Shown here: positions 1-9,058 of the stretch, piece by piece
Layout of the letters: each line of letters starts with the position of its first letter
How positions within the stretch are numbered: position 1 is the first letter of the stretch
The notes under the pieces: generated by a model
Database searches by the model: none
Told to the model about the DNA's origin: nothing
Seen by the model: the letters and a program-made list of their open reading frames with translations, nothing else
Assembly: GCF_004187715.1 (NCBI RefSeq)
Contig: NZ_QZWF01000006.1
Location: forward strand, 1-64,000
Length of the DNA: 64,000 nucleotides
Direction: 5' to 3'
Source: Streptomyces sp. F001
GTDB taxonomy: Bacteria; Actinomycetota; Actinomycetes; Streptomycetales; Streptomycetaceae
Translations under genes and position numbers: made by a program

Positions 1-78
1 ACCTTTCTCTATTCCTTGCTCCGGCATCCCAGGGGTCACAGGCAAACTCCAGGTGTCCAGGAGGCAACGAGTCCGGTT

Positions 79-103
79 CACGGCGGCTGCCAGAGCCGCC
101 GTG
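79..103 (-). terminator. Hairpin terminator after the fucosidase gene
   Basis: Two perfect 10-base arms (79-88 and 94-103, CACGGCGGCT and AGCCGCCGTG) flank a 5-base loop. The hairpin lies 55 bases past the stop of the leftward fucosidase gene and probably ends that operon. There is no clear U-run, as is usual in Streptomyces. Nothing else is recognisable in bases 1-158. Confidence 0.6.
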
Positions 104-158
104 ACCAGGTGATTCACCACTTCCTTAATTCTTCATGGGAACAGCGGCGGCCCCGGCC

Positions 159-1409
159 TCAGAACCGGCCCGAGCCCCGGTACAGCTCCAGCTCGCCGTC
201 CAGTTCGACCGCGAGCACCGTGGCGTGCGGGTCGAGGTCCGCCGCGGCCGGCGGCTGGATCCAGAGCACGCCCGGTGCTTCGTGCAGACCGCCGATGACC
301 CGGTGGGCCAGTTCGGTCCCGCTGCCGAGCACGGTGACCCGGCGTACGGAGCTGAGCAGTCCGCGTACGCCGATCTCGGCGCGCGGGGCGTCGAAGAGGG
401 TCAGATAGAGCGTGCGGCGGTCCTTCGAGAGGGTGCTGGGGCCGTGGTGATGGCCGGCGGGCAGACCGCGCACAGTCCCGTACACGGCCTCCGCGTGCCG
501 GGCGATCCAGGTGCCGAGGCCCTCGAGCCGTTCGGCGTGCTCGGCGGGGATGGTGCCGTCCTCCCGGGGGCCGACGCTGAGGAGCAGATTGCCGCCGCCC
601 CCGATGGTCTCGGTGAAGTAGCGGATCAGCTGGTCGACCGACTTGTGGTTGTGGTCGCGGTGCTGGTGGCCCCAGGAGTCGTTGATGGTCAGGCAGAGTT
701 CCCAGGGGCCCTCGGGCGGTACCACGGGTGCGCCCTGTTCGGGGGTCGCGTAGTCGCCCTCGCTGAGCATGCGGGCGTTGAAGACGACGTCCGGGGTCTC
801 GGAGCGGATGAGCGCGGCGAGTTCCGGGATGCGCCACTGTTCCTCGCTGCGGTCCCACTCGCCGTCGAACCACATCAGGTCGGGCTTGTAGCGGCTGGTG
901 AGTTCGCGGATCTGACCGTCGCGGTAGGCGATGAACCGCTCCCAGGCGGCCAGGTCCTCGAACTCGGCCGCGACCTCGGAGTAGCGGTTGTCCTCCAGTT
1001 CCGGCGGGCGGCCCGGCTTGCGCGTGGAGGCGTAGTCGGGGTGGTTCCAGTCGGAGTGCGAGTAGTACAGGCCGACCTTGAGGCCCTGCTCGCGCAGGGC
1101 GTCGGCGTAGCCGGCTATCAGGTCGCGGCCCACGTTCAGGTCACCGTGGGCGGTGTCCCACAGGGCGACGCCGTCGTGGTGGCGACTGGTGAGCACGGCG
1201 TACCGGGCGCCGGCGCGGGTGAAGAGCTTCGCCCACTCCCGCGGGTCGTACCGGGACGCGGTGAAACGGTCGAGCTGGGACATGTACTGGTCGTGCGGCA
1301 CGATGTCGTCGTAGAACGACCAGGATTCCTGGACGCCGTCGACGGCGTAGATGCCCCAGTGGACGAAGATCCCCAGCTTGGCGTCGGTGAACCAGGGTTG
1401 TACGGGCAC
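159..1409 (-). CDS. Alpha-L-fucosidase, GH29 family
   Basis: The 416-residue protein should hydrolyse alpha-L-fucosides with retention. The GH29 signature is clear: the N-terminal WFTDAKLGIFVHWGIY block, the HHDG motif near residue 77, and LMWFDGEW, in which Asp182 matches the catalytic nucleophile. The C-terminal part looks like the beta-sandwich of the family. There is no signal peptide, so it acts in the cytoplasm on imported oligosaccharides. The GTG start is supported by GAGGAG seven bases upstream, inside the 3' end of the mannosidase gene, and only three bases separate the two genes. It is the last gene of the deoR-GH4-GH38-GH29 operon. The exact linkage cleaved is not readable from sequence. 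Confidence 0.9.
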   Translation of the reverse strand: MPVQPWFTDAKLGIFVHWGIYAVDGVQESWSFYDDIVPHDQYMSQLDRFTASRYDPREWAKLFTRAGARYAVLTSRHHDGVALWDTAHGDLNVGRDLIAGYADALREQGLKVGLYYSHSDWNHPDYASTRKPGRPPELEDNRYSEVAAEFEDLAAWERFIAYRDGQIRELTSRYKPDLMWFDGEWDRSEEQWRIPELAALIRSETPDVVFNARMLSEGDYATPEQGAPVVPPEGPWELCLTINDSWGHQHRDHNHKSVDQLIRYFTETIGGGGNLLLSVGPREDGTIPAEHAERLEGLGTWIARHAEAVYGTVRGLPAGHHHGPSTLSKDRRTLYLTLFDAPRAEIGVRGLLSSVRRVTVLGSGTELAHRVIGGLHEAPGVLWIQPPAAADLDPHATVLAVELDGELELYRGSGRF

Positions 1410-1412
1410 GCG

Positions 1413-4400
1413 TCAGCTCCTCTTCAGCCGCAGCGTCAGCACCTGGAAGGGCCGCAGCGCGACAAGGACCCCGCCGTCGCCGGTGACGTCCGCGTCGTTG
1501 AGCGGGCGTTCCAGGAGGTCGGTGACCTGGGCCCCCGCGAGCGGGAAGCCGGCGCGCAACACGCCCTGGGCCCGGCCGCCGCGGGACTCGTAGAGGCGGA
1601 CCACGACGTCGCCGGACCGGTCGTCCGCGAGCTTGACCGCCTCGACGGTCACGCCCTCACCGGCCACGGACACGACCGGCTCCGGCGTGCCCGCCGCGTC
1701 GGCGACGCGCAGCGGCAGGTTGAGGGCGTAGCCCTCGGCGATCGCGTCCTCGATGCTCGCGCCGGGCAGCAGCGAGTACGTGAACCGGTGCCGGCCCTGG
1801 TCGGCCTCGGGGTCCGGTACGCGCGGGGCGCGGACCAGGCTGAGGCTGACCGTGGTGGTCGTCCCTCCGTCCTCGCGGACCGTGCGGGACACGTCGTGGC
1901 CGTACGTCGAGTCGTTGATCACCGCGACGCCGTAACCGGGTTCGCCGATGTGCACCCAGCGGTGGCCGGAGACCTCGAAGCGGGCCGCCTCCCAGCTGGT
2001 GTTGGTGTGGGTGGGGCGCTGGACGTGTCCGAACTGGATCTCCGCGGAGGAGTGCGGGGCGCGGAGGTCGACCGGGAAGCCCGCCTTGAGGATCTTCTCG
2101 GCCTCGTGCCAGTCGATCTCGGTCCCGATGTCGATGCGGGGACTGCCGGAGCGCAGGGTGATCGTCTGGGTGATCTTCGAGCCCTTGCCGAACGATCGCT
2201 CCACGCGGATCGCGCCGAGCAGGGGGTCCTGCTCCACGATCGTGATCGACTCGGCGTCCAGCAGCTCCGTGTAGCGGTTCTTGTAGTGCTTGTCGATGTC
2301 CCAGGCGTCCCAGTAGTTGGGCAGGTCGGCGTGGAGGCGGAGCAGGTTGCCCTGGCCGGCGAGGACTTCGCGGTTCGCGCGCAGATCGCGGACGGAGGCG
2401 AGGGTTCCGTCATCGGCCAGTTCCACACGGACGAGGCCGTTGTCGATGACGCGGTCCGTCACCAGCACCATGTCGTGGGTCCGGGCGTTGCCGAGCGGAG
2501 CGCTCCCGTTCGCCGGCACGTTCACGACGGTGGGCTCGCCGTCGGCCCTCCGGACCACCTCGTCCCGGTCGAACGGACTGGTGTTGAAGACCCGGGCCTC
2601 GCCGGTGCCCAGCGCCGCGACGGCCTCCCGCGTCAGCGCCTCCAGCTCCTGCGCCACCCGTGCATACTCCGCCTCCGCCTCCCGATGCACCCACGCGATC
2701 GACGACCCCGGCAGGATGTCGTGGAACTGGTGGAGCAGGACCGTCTTCCACAGGCGGTCGAGCTGTTCGTACGGGTAGGAGTAGCCCGGCGCGTGCAGCG
2801 CGGCCGTCGTCGCCCACAGCTCGGCCTCGCGCAGCCGGTGTTCGCTGCGGCGGTTGCCCTGCTTGGTGCGGGCCTGGGTGGTGTAGGTGGCGCGGTGCAG
2901 CTCCAGGTAGAGCTCGCCCGCCCACACCGGCGCGTCCGGGTACTCCTCGCGGGCGGCGGCGAAGAAGGCGTCCGGGTGCTCGATCCGGACCTTTGCCGAG
3001 CCCTCCAGGTCGGCGAGGCGCCGGGCCCGCTCCAGCATCTCGCGGGTGGGGCCGCCGCCGCCGTCGCCGTGGCCGAAGGGCGCCAGGGACGTCGTACCGC
3101 GGCCCTTGTCCTGGTAGTTGCGGACGGCGTGGGCCATCTCCTTGCCGGAGAACTCGGCGTTGTAGGTGTCGACGGGCGGGAAGTGGGTGAAGATGCGGGT
3201 GCCGTCGATGCCCTCCCACCAGAAGGTGTGGTGGGGGAACTTGTTGGTCTGGTTCCAGGAGATCTTCTGGGTCAGGAACCAGTCGTTGCCGGCGAGCTTG
3301 GCGAGCTGCGGGTAGGCCGCGGTGTACCCGAAGGAGTCGGGCAGCCACACGCCCTTGGTCTCGATACCGAAGTGCTCCATGAAGAAGCGCTTGCCGTGGA
3401 TCAGCTGCCGGGCCATCGCCTCGCCGCCGGGCAGGTTGCCGTCGGCCTCGACCCACATGCCGCCGACCGGGGCCCAGCTGCCGTCGGCGACCGCCTTCTT
3501 GATCCGCTCCCACACCTTCGGGTAGTTGTCGCGCACCCACTCGTACTGCTGGGCCTGGGAGCAGGCGAAGACGAACTCCTCGTACTCCTCGGCAAGTGCG
3601 GTGACGTTGGAGAAGGTGCGGGAGGTCTTGCGCTTGGTCTCGCGGATCGGCCACAGCCACGCGGAGTCGATGTGCGCGTGGCCGACGGCGGAGAGGGTGT
3701 GCGCGCTGGCGTGCGCGGGCTTGGCGAGGACCGGCTGGAGGACGGCGCGGGCGGCGGCCGCCGTGCCCGGGATGTCGTCCAGGTCGAGGGCGTCGAGGCA
3801 GCGGTCCAGGGCGTGCGCGATCTCGTGGCGACGCGGCTCGTGCTCGCCGAGCTCCAGCATCAGCTCGCGCAGCACCTGGACGTCGAGCGAGAGGTGCCAG
3901 ACCTCCTCGTCGAGGACGGCGAGGTCGGCGCGGCGGAACGTGTAGAGGGGCCTGTCGCCGGCGGTGAGGACGTCGCCGAGCGGGGTCGGGGCGGCGAAGT
4001 CATTGGCGAGGATGTCAGGGTTGGAAGCCGCTTCCACCAGATAGTGGATCTCCTCGCCGCCCGCTGCCGAGCGCGCGATCGGCACGTACTGGTTCTGCGG
4101 GTTGACCGCTTTCAAGGGCGTCCCGTCGGGCAGGTGGACCAGGGCCTCGGCCTGGTTGCCCGGCCAGTCGCCGACGAAGCCGAGGTCGATGACCGCCTCG
4201 ACGCGCCGGCCGGCCCAGTCGGCGGGCACCTGGCCTTGCATGCGGAACCAGGTGGTGCCCCAGGGCGGGCCCCATGGGGTGTCCATCGCGAAGGGCTCGT
4301 ACGTGGCCGCGGCGGCGTCCTCGAACGGGACCGGCTCCCCCGGCGCCTGCCAGGCCGCCACCCGAAGGGGGACGGTGGCTGCGTACACCGCGGGCTTGAT

Positions 4401-4457
4401 GCGCTGGTTGTGGACGCGTTCGACGCGCTCCTCGATCCGGCGGCGTTCATCGTGCAT
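1413..4457 (-). CDS. Alpha-mannosidase, GH38 family
   Basis: The 1,014-residue protein is a full-length bacterial GH38 retaining alpha-mannosidase. The N-terminal beta-rich domain precedes the catalytic barrel, where GHAHIDSAWLWP supplies zinc ligands His262 and Asp264 and LPDSFGYTA supplies the nucleophile Asp374. A long C-terminal beta-sandwich follows. No signal peptide is present, so it is cytoplasmic. The ATG is preceded by GAGGAGAG. It lies 21 bases downstream of the GH4 gene and three bases upstream of the fucosidase, so the three are surely cotranscribed. Together with the beta-galactosidase on the other strand, this suggests breakdown of mannose-, fucose- and galactose-containing oligosaccharides such as N-glycan or plant glycan fragments; that substrate is inferred. 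Confidence 0.93.
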   Translation of the reverse strand: MHDERRRIEERVERVHNQRIKPAVYAATVPLRVAAWQAPGEPVPFEDAAAATYEPFAMDTPWGPPWGTTWFRMQGQVPADWAGRRVEAVIDLGFVGDWPGNQAEALVHLPDGTPLKAVNPQNQYVPIARSAAGGEEIHYLVEAASNPDILANDFAAPTPLGDVLTAGDRPLYTFRRADLAVLDEEVWHLSLDVQVLRELMLELGEHEPRRHEIAHALDRCLDALDLDDIPGTAAAARAVLQPVLAKPAHASAHTLSAVGHAHIDSAWLWPIRETKRKTSRTFSNVTALAEEYEEFVFACSQAQQYEWVRDNYPKVWERIKKAVADGSWAPVGGMWVEADGNLPGGEAMARQLIHGKRFFMEHFGIETKGVWLPDSFGYTAAYPQLAKLAGNDWFLTQKISWNQTNKFPHHTFWWEGIDGTRIFTHFPPVDTYNAEFSGKEMAHAVRNYQDKGRGTTSLAPFGHGDGGGGPTREMLERARRLADLEGSAKVRIEHPDAFFAAAREEYPDAPVWAGELYLELHRATYTTQARTKQGNRRSEHRLREAELWATTAALHAPGYSYPYEQLDRLWKTVLLHQFHDILPGSSIAWVHREAEAEYARVAQELEALTREAVAALGTGEARVFNTSPFDRDEVVRRADGEPTVVNVPANGSAPLGNARTHDMVLVTDRVIDNGLVRVELADDGTLASVRDLRANREVLAGQGNLLRLHADLPNYWDAWDIDKHYKNRYTELLDAESITIVEQDPLLGAIRVERSFGKGSKITQTITLRSGSPRIDIGTEIDWHEAEKILKAGFPVDLRAPHSSAEIQFGHVQRPTHTNTSWEAARFEVSGHRWVHIGEPGYGVAVINDSTYGHDVSRTVREDGGTTTTVSLSLVRAPRVPDPEADQGRHRFTYSLLPGASIEDAIAEGYALNLPLRVADAAGTPEPVVSVAGEGVTVEAVKLADDRSGDVVVRLYESRGGRAQGVLRAGFPLAGAQVTDLLERPLNDADVTGDGGVLVALRPFQVLTLRLKRS

Positions 4458-4478
4458 GGGACAGCTCTCCTCAGGGCT

Positions 4479-5819
4479 CTACTTGAGGTACGAGAGGCCG
4501 GGGTGGACGGCCGTGTAGCCGTCGACGAGCCGCCGGGCCACGTTGACCGAGTCGACAAGCGGGTGCAGGGCGAAGGCCTTCACGGCCGTCGTACGGGAGC
4601 CGGAGTCGGCGGTGGCGAGCACCTCGCGCTCGACCGCCTTCACCGCGCAGACCAGGCCGGTGGCGTGGTCGGGCAGCGGATCGACGGCGACCGGGTGCGC
4701 GCCGTTCGCGTCGACCAGGCACGGGACCTCGATCACCGCCTCGGAGTCCAGCACCGAGAGCGTGCTGCGGTTGCGGACGTTGAGGATCAGGGTGGTGCGT
4801 TCGTCGCGGGCGATGGCCCGCATCAACGCCAGCGCCACCTTCTCGTAGCCGCCGGACAGGTCGTCGGCGTCGCGCTCACCGGCGCCGGCACTCTCGCGGT
4901 TCTCGGCCATGTAGGTGGCCTCGCGCTCGGCGCGGGTGGCGTCCCAGGCCTTCAGCGCCGAGGCGTCCGGGTTCCTCATCTCGGCGTAGAAGCGGGCCTG
5001 TTGGTCGCGCAGGAAGGCACCGCGGGTCTGCTCGGCCTCCTGGTAGGCCCGTACGGCTTCCCGGTTGAAGTAGTAGTAGTGCAGGTACTCGTTGGGGATC
5101 GCGCCCAGCGACCGCAGCCAGTCGGCGCCGAAGAGCTTGCCCTCCTCGAAGGAGCCGAGCAGGCCGGGGTCGGCGAGCAGCCGCGGGAGTTCGTCGCGGC
5201 CCGCGACGCGCAGGCCGCGCACCCAGCCGAGGTGGTTCAGGCCGACGTAGTCGATCCATGCCTCGGCCGGGTTCTGCACGCCGAGCACACGGGCGATACG
5301 GCGGCCGAGTCCGACCGGCGAGTCGCAGATGCCGATGACGCGGTCGCCGAGGTGGCGGGACATGGCCTCGGTGACGAGGCCGGCCGGGTTGGTGAAGTTG
5401 ATGACCCAGGCGTCGGGCGCCAGGCGGGCCACGCGTCGGGCGATGTCGACGGCGACGGGCACGGTCCGCAGGCCGTAGGCGATACCGCCCGCGCCGACCG
5501 TCTCCTGGCCGAGGACGCCCTCCGCGAGCGCCACCCGCTCGTCGTTCGCCCGTCCCTCCAGCCCGCCGACGCGGATGGCGGAGAAGACGAAGTCGGCACC
5601 GCGCAGGGCTTCGTCGAGGTCCGTCGTGGCGGCCACCTCGGGCGCGTCGGGCACGTCGGCCGCCTGCTCGGCGAGGACCCGGGTCACCGCGGAGAGCCGC
5701 TGGGCGTCCAGGTCGTGCAGCACGACCTGGGTGACCCGGCCCTCGGCGTGGTCCCCGAGGAGCGCCCCGTACACGAGCGGCACCCGGAATCCGCCGCCGC
5801 CCAGAATCGTCAGCTTCAC
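4479..5819 (-). CDS. GH4 family NAD-dependent glycosidase (6-phospho-glycosidase-like)
   Basis: This 446-residue protein is a GH4 enzyme, a family that uses NAD+ and Mn2+ and cleaves glycosides by a redox-elimination mechanism. The N-terminal Rossmann motif is LTILGGGGFR, and the conserved NFTNP is at residues 141-145. The metal and substrate motif reads CDSP at 165-168. As I remember, phospho-beta-glucosidases usually have CNVP and phospho-alpha-glucosidases CDMP, so CDSP leaves the anomer preference open. The GTG start overlaps the stop of the deoR gene as GTGA, which implies translational coupling. It sits with a sugar kinase and an ABC transporter rather than a PTS, so any phosphorylated substrate would have to be made after uptake. 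Confidence 0.85.
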   Translation of the reverse strand: MKLTILGGGGFRVPLVYGALLGDHAEGRVTQVVLHDLDAQRLSAVTRVLAEQAADVPDAPEVAATTDLDEALRGADFVFSAIRVGGLEGRANDERVALAEGVLGQETVGAGGIAYGLRTVPVAVDIARRVARLAPDAWVINFTNPAGLVTEAMSRHLGDRVIGICDSPVGLGRRIARVLGVQNPAEAWIDYVGLNHLGWVRGLRVAGRDELPRLLADPGLLGSFEEGKLFGADWLRSLGAIPNEYLHYYYFNREAVRAYQEAEQTRGAFLRDQQARFYAEMRNPDASALKAWDATRAEREATYMAENRESAGAGERDADDLSGGYEKVALALMRAIARDERTTLILNVRNRSTLSVLDSEAVIEVPCLVDANGAHPVAVDPLPDHATGLVCAVKAVEREVLATADSGSRTTAVKAFALHPLVDSVNVARRLVDGYTAVHPGLSYLK

Positions 5820-6601
5820 GACTGCACCCTTCCCACCACGATGACCTCGACGCCCGCTTCCCGCAGCGCGGTCCGGGTCGCCGGCTCCACGGCCGCGTCC
5901 GTCACCACCACGTCCAGCTCCCCGGGGCCGCAGACCTTTGCCATACCCGTACCCGGGAACTTCGCCGAGTCGGCGAGCAGCACGACCCGGTCACTGGCCT
6001 TGATCATGGCCCGCTTGACCGGCACCTCGACGACCGTCGTGTCCATCACCTGCCCGCCGGGCCGCACTCCACTGGTGCCGAGGAAGAGCCAGTCGGCATG
6101 CAGCTGGCGCAGGTTGTCCTCGGTGAGGAAGCCGACCAGGGAGCGGTACTCGCGGCGGACCATGCCGCCGAGCAGCACCAGCTCGATGCCCTCGTCGTCG
6201 GCGAGCTCCTCGTACACCACCAGGTTGCTGGTGATGACGGTGAGCCGGCGGCCGTGCAGCTGCCGGGCCAGCCGGTAGGCGGTGGTGCCGATGTCGAGCA
6301 GCACCGACTGACCGTCCGCGATCATCGCCGCCGCCCGCGCGGCTATCGCGTCCTTCTGGGGCACGCGCACCTCGGCGACCTCGGCGAAGGGCTGGTCGCC
6401 CTCTTCGACGACGGCGCCGCCGTGCACCCGGGTGAGCAGCCCGTCCTCCTCGAGTTTGACCAGGTCACGCCGGATCGTGGCGGGGCTCACCCCCAACTGC
6501 TCGGAGAGATCGGTCACGGCCGCGGGGCCGCCCGAGCGCAGGGCCCGCAGGATGAGTTGGTGTCGTCGTTCTGCCAGCACGCCGTGAACACTACTCGTCA
6601 T
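5816..6601 (-). CDS. DeoR-family transcriptional regulator
   Basis: The 261-residue protein has the DeoR layout. An N-terminal winged helix (RRHQLILRALRSGG, then LSEQLGVSPATIRRDLVKLEEDGLL) is followed by a sugar-isomerase-like effector domain with MIADGQSVLLDIGTTAYRLA and the conserved TNLVVYEEL and LLGGMVRREY blocks. Such proteins usually repress sugar operons and sense a phosphorylated sugar, which fits the kinase encoded divergently. It is the first gene of the leftward glycosidase operon and faces the kinase operon across about 107 bases, so one operator region could control both. Confidence 0.92.
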   Translation of the reverse strand: MTSSVHGVLAERRHQLILRALRSGGPAAVTDLSEQLGVSPATIRRDLVKLEEDGLLTRVHGGAVVEEGDQPFAEVAEVRVPQKDAIAARAAAMIADGQSVLLDIGTTAYRLARQLHGRRLTVITSNLVVYEELADDEGIELVLLGGMVRREYRSLVGFLTEDNLRQLHADWLFLGTSGVRPGGQVMDTTVVEVPVKRAMIKASDRVVLLADSAKFPGTGMAKVCGPGELDVVVTDAAVEPATRTALREAGVEVIVVGRVQS

Positions 6602-6607
6602 CTTCGA

Positions 6608-6629
6608 TCATTTCTATGCTCACTTCTGC
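6608..6629. promoter_or_regulatory. Candidate DeoR operator (direct repeat)
   Basis: In the divergent region the + strand reads TCATTTCTATGC followed directly by TCACTTCTGC, two imperfect copies of a TCAnTTCTnnGC-like unit about 12 bases apart. DeoR-type regulators often bind direct repeats close to their own start. The site is only 7 bases from the deoR start, suiting autorepression. This is a by-eye candidate only. Confidence 0.35.
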
Positions 6630-6708
6630 TCGGGTATTGACCAATCCCGCGGAGCGGCGCACGATTCCGGTCACTGAAATGAAGAGTTTTGACGGAGAGG
6701 ATGTCCGC

Positions 6709-7731
6709 GTGGACGACGACCGGCCCGATGTGCTGCTGACCGGGCTGCTCTTCTACGACCTCGTCCTCACAGGTCTGGGCAGGCCTCCGACGCCGGGCGA
6801 GGAGATCTGGACGGCCGGCATGGGCAGCAGTCCCGGCGGCATCGCCAACCTCGCGGTCGCCGCATCGCGGTTCGGCCTGAAGACGTCCCTGGCGACGGTC
6901 TTCGGCGACGACTTCTACGGCACGTACTGCCGGGACGTCCTCGCCGGCCAGGAGGGCGTCGACCTGTCCCTCTCCCGCACGGCGGACGGCTGGCACACCC
7001 CGGTCACCGTCTCGATCGCGCACGGATCCGACCGGGCCCTCGTCACCCACGGCCAGGAGCCCCCGTACTCGCAGGACGCGCTCATGGGCGACCCGCCCGA
7101 GGCGCGCACCGCCCTGGTGCACATCGAGGCCGACCCCCACGCATGGCTCGCCAAGGCGGCCGCGAACGGCACGCAGATCTACGCCGACGTCGGCTGGGAC
7201 CCCACCCAGCAGTGGTCCACCGACCTCCTCGACCAGCTCTCCCTGTGCCACGCGTTCCTGCCCAACGAGGTCGAGGCGATGGCGTACACCCGCACCGACA
7301 GCGCGGTCGCGGCGCTCGCCGCACTCAGCGAGCTGGTGCCGGTGGCCGTGGTCACCCGCGGCGGCGAGGGCGCGGTCGCCGTCGACCAGACCACCGGCGA
7401 GTACGCGGACGTCCCCGCCCTCGACCTCGACGTGCTGGACGCGACGGGCGCCGGGGACGTCTTCGGCGCGAGCTTCGTCGCGGCCTCGCTGGGCGGCTGG
7501 CCGCTGGTGGAACGGCTGCGGTTCGCGGTGCTGGCGGCCGGGCTGTCCGTGCGGCACCACGGCGGGGCGCTGGCCGCACCCGGCTGGTACGGCATCGACC
7601 GGTGGTGGCGCGCGGTGACGGACCCCGAGCTCAAGCGCGCGTACGGCTTCCTCGACGACCGCATCCCGGCGGATCCGGGCCCGCCCGTCCACCACGCCCC
7701 CGTCACACCCCCGAACGGCATTCCCGACTGA
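6709..7731 (+). CDS. PfkB-family carbohydrate kinase
   Basis: This ribokinase/PfkB-type kinase transfers phosphate from ATP to a sugar. The second signature is DATGAGDVFGASF, with the catalytic base at Asp250, and the N-terminal substrate part has the typical GGIANLAVAASRFG block. Earlier in-frame starts exist at 6616 and 6679, but the GTG at 6709 has GGAGAGG eight bases upstream and gives a 340-residue protein that begins just before the first beta strand, so I prefer it. It is the first gene of the rightward operon and lies opposite deoR. It probably phosphorylates the monosaccharide released by the neighbouring glycosidases or its derivative, and may make the DeoR inducer. Confidence 0.88.
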   Translation: MDDDRPDVLLTGLLFYDLVLTGLGRPPTPGEEIWTAGMGSSPGGIANLAVAASRFGLKTSLATVFGDDFYGTYCRDVLAGQEGVDLSLSRTADGWHTPVTVSIAHGSDRALVTHGQEPPYSQDALMGDPPEARTALVHIEADPHAWLAKAAANGTQIYADVGWDPTQQWSTDLLDQLSLCHAFLPNEVEAMAYTRTDSAVAALAALSELVPVAVVTRGGEGAVAVDQTTGEYADVPALDLDVLDATGAGDVFGASFVAASLGGWPLVERLRFAVLAAGLSVRHHGGALAAPGWYGIDRWWRAVTDPELKRAYGFLDDRIPADPGPPVHHAPVTPPNGIPD

Positions 7732-7771
7732 CCACTCGCATACGTCATACATCCGAAAGGCGGTGGGAGCT

Positions 7772-9058
7772 GTGCGGCTCTCACGAAGAGGCCTGCTGCG
7801 CGCGGGCCTGGCCGGTACGGCCGCCACGGCGCTCGGCGGCCTCACATCCGGCTGCGCCGTCCCGACCGGTTCGACCGGCCGGAACATGGTCCTGTGGTAC
7901 TGGAGCGGCGGCCTGAGCGACACCGTCGTCAAGGAGGCCACGGCCCGCTATGACAACGTCGTCAGCCTCAAGGCCCAGCAGATCGGCGGCTACTACCGGT
8001 CCAAGCTGATCACCACCATGGCCGGCGGCGCCCACATACCCGACATCGCCGGGCTCAAGGGCGAGGACATGGCCTCCTACCTGCCGAACGCCGACCAGTT
8101 CGTGGACCTGCGCACGCTGGGCGCCGACAAGCTCAAGAGCCGGTACCTGGACTGGAAGTGGCAGCAGGCCATCGCCCCGGACGGCAGCCTCATCGGCTTC
8201 CCGATCGACGTGGGTCCGGTCGTGCACTACTACCAGAACGCCGTCTTCGAGAAGGCGGGGCTGCCGTACGAGCCGGAGGACGTCTCCAGGGAGCTGGACA
8301 CCTGGGAGAAGTTCTTCGCGGCGGGCGAGCAGCTCAAGAAGCGGATCCCCGGGACATACATCCTGAACGACGTCGGCAGCGTCTTCGAGATGTCGATCGG
8401 CCAGGGCACCACCCGGTTCGTCGACGCCGACCGGAACTTCATCGGCGACGGTGAGCACGTCCGCACCTGCTGGGACCGCGCCGTGGAGGCCAAGCGGCGC
8501 GGGATCGTGTCGGACATCGTCTCGGGCACGCCCGACTCGATCGCGGCCAAGGAGAGGGGCCTGCTGCCCAGCGCGCTGAACGCCTCCTGGGCCGCGGGCG
8601 ACCTCAAGCTGGAAGTACCGAAGACCGAGGGCAAATGGCGGGTGGCCGACTGTCCCGGCGGTCCCTCGAACGTCGGCGGCTCGTTCCTCGCGATCACCAA
8701 GGCGTGCCGGGAGCCCGAGCGGGCCTTCGAGATCATCACCTGGATCCTCAACGCGGACAACCAGGCCCAGGGATTCGTAGAGGCCGGGCTCTTCCCGTCG
8801 ACCCCGGCCTCGTACGAGATGCAGAAGCTGCGCGAGCCCGACCCGTTCTTCGGCGACCAGATCACGATGGACGTCTTCGGGCCGGCGGCCGAGAAGATCC
8901 CGGTGGCCTTCAACAGCCCCTACGACGTCGCGCTCGGGCAGCCCGTCCGGGACGAGATCAAGAACGTCGGTGTCCTCGGCAAGGACCCGGAGAAGGCCTG
9001 GAGGGACGCCATGAGGAAGTGCCGGCGTATCGCGGACCACCTGGGGGTGAGTCACTGA
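7772..9058 (+). CDS. Sugar ABC transporter substrate-binding lipoprotein
   Basis: This is an extracellular solute-binding protein of the family-1 sugar class, 428 residues from this start. The N-terminus combines a twin-arginine-like LSRRGLLRAGLAG with a lipobox ending TSGC (Cys28), so it should be anchored to the outer face of the membrane. The mature part has typical features such as the MAGGAHIPDIAGLKGEDM region and conserved aromatic stretches. An in-frame GTG at 7763 is an alternative start three codons upstream. It overlaps the first permease gene by one base (TGATG). It binds the oligosaccharide that feeds the cytoplasmic GH38, GH29 and GH2 enzymes; the identity of the sugar is unknown. 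Confidence 0.92.
   Translation: MRLSRRGLLRAGLAGTAATALGGLTSGCAVPTGSTGRNMVLWYWSGGLSDTVVKEATARYDNVVSLKAQQIGGYYRSKLITTMAGGAHIPDIAGLKGEDMASYLPNADQFVDLRTLGADKLKSRYLDWKWQQAIAPDGSLIGFPIDVGPVVHYYQNAVFEKAGLPYEPEDVSRELDTWEKFFAAGEQLKKRIPGTYILNDVGSVFEMSIGQGTTRFVDADRNFIGDGEHVRTCWDRAVEAKRRGIVSDIVSGTPDSIAAKERGLLPSALNASWAAGDLKLEVPKTEGKWRVADCPGGPSNVGGSFLAITKACREPERAFEIITWILNADNQAQGFVEAGLFPSTPASYEMQKLREPDPFFGDQITMDVFGPAAEKIPVAFNSPYDVALGQPVRDEIKNVGVLGKDPEKAWRDAMRKCRRIADHLGVSH

Noticed and set aside
135..6278. A 2,047-codon open frame on the + strand
   Set aside because: It is antisense to four well-defined genes (GH29, GH38, GH4, deoR). Long empty antisense frames are expected at this GC content, and its translation has no family features.
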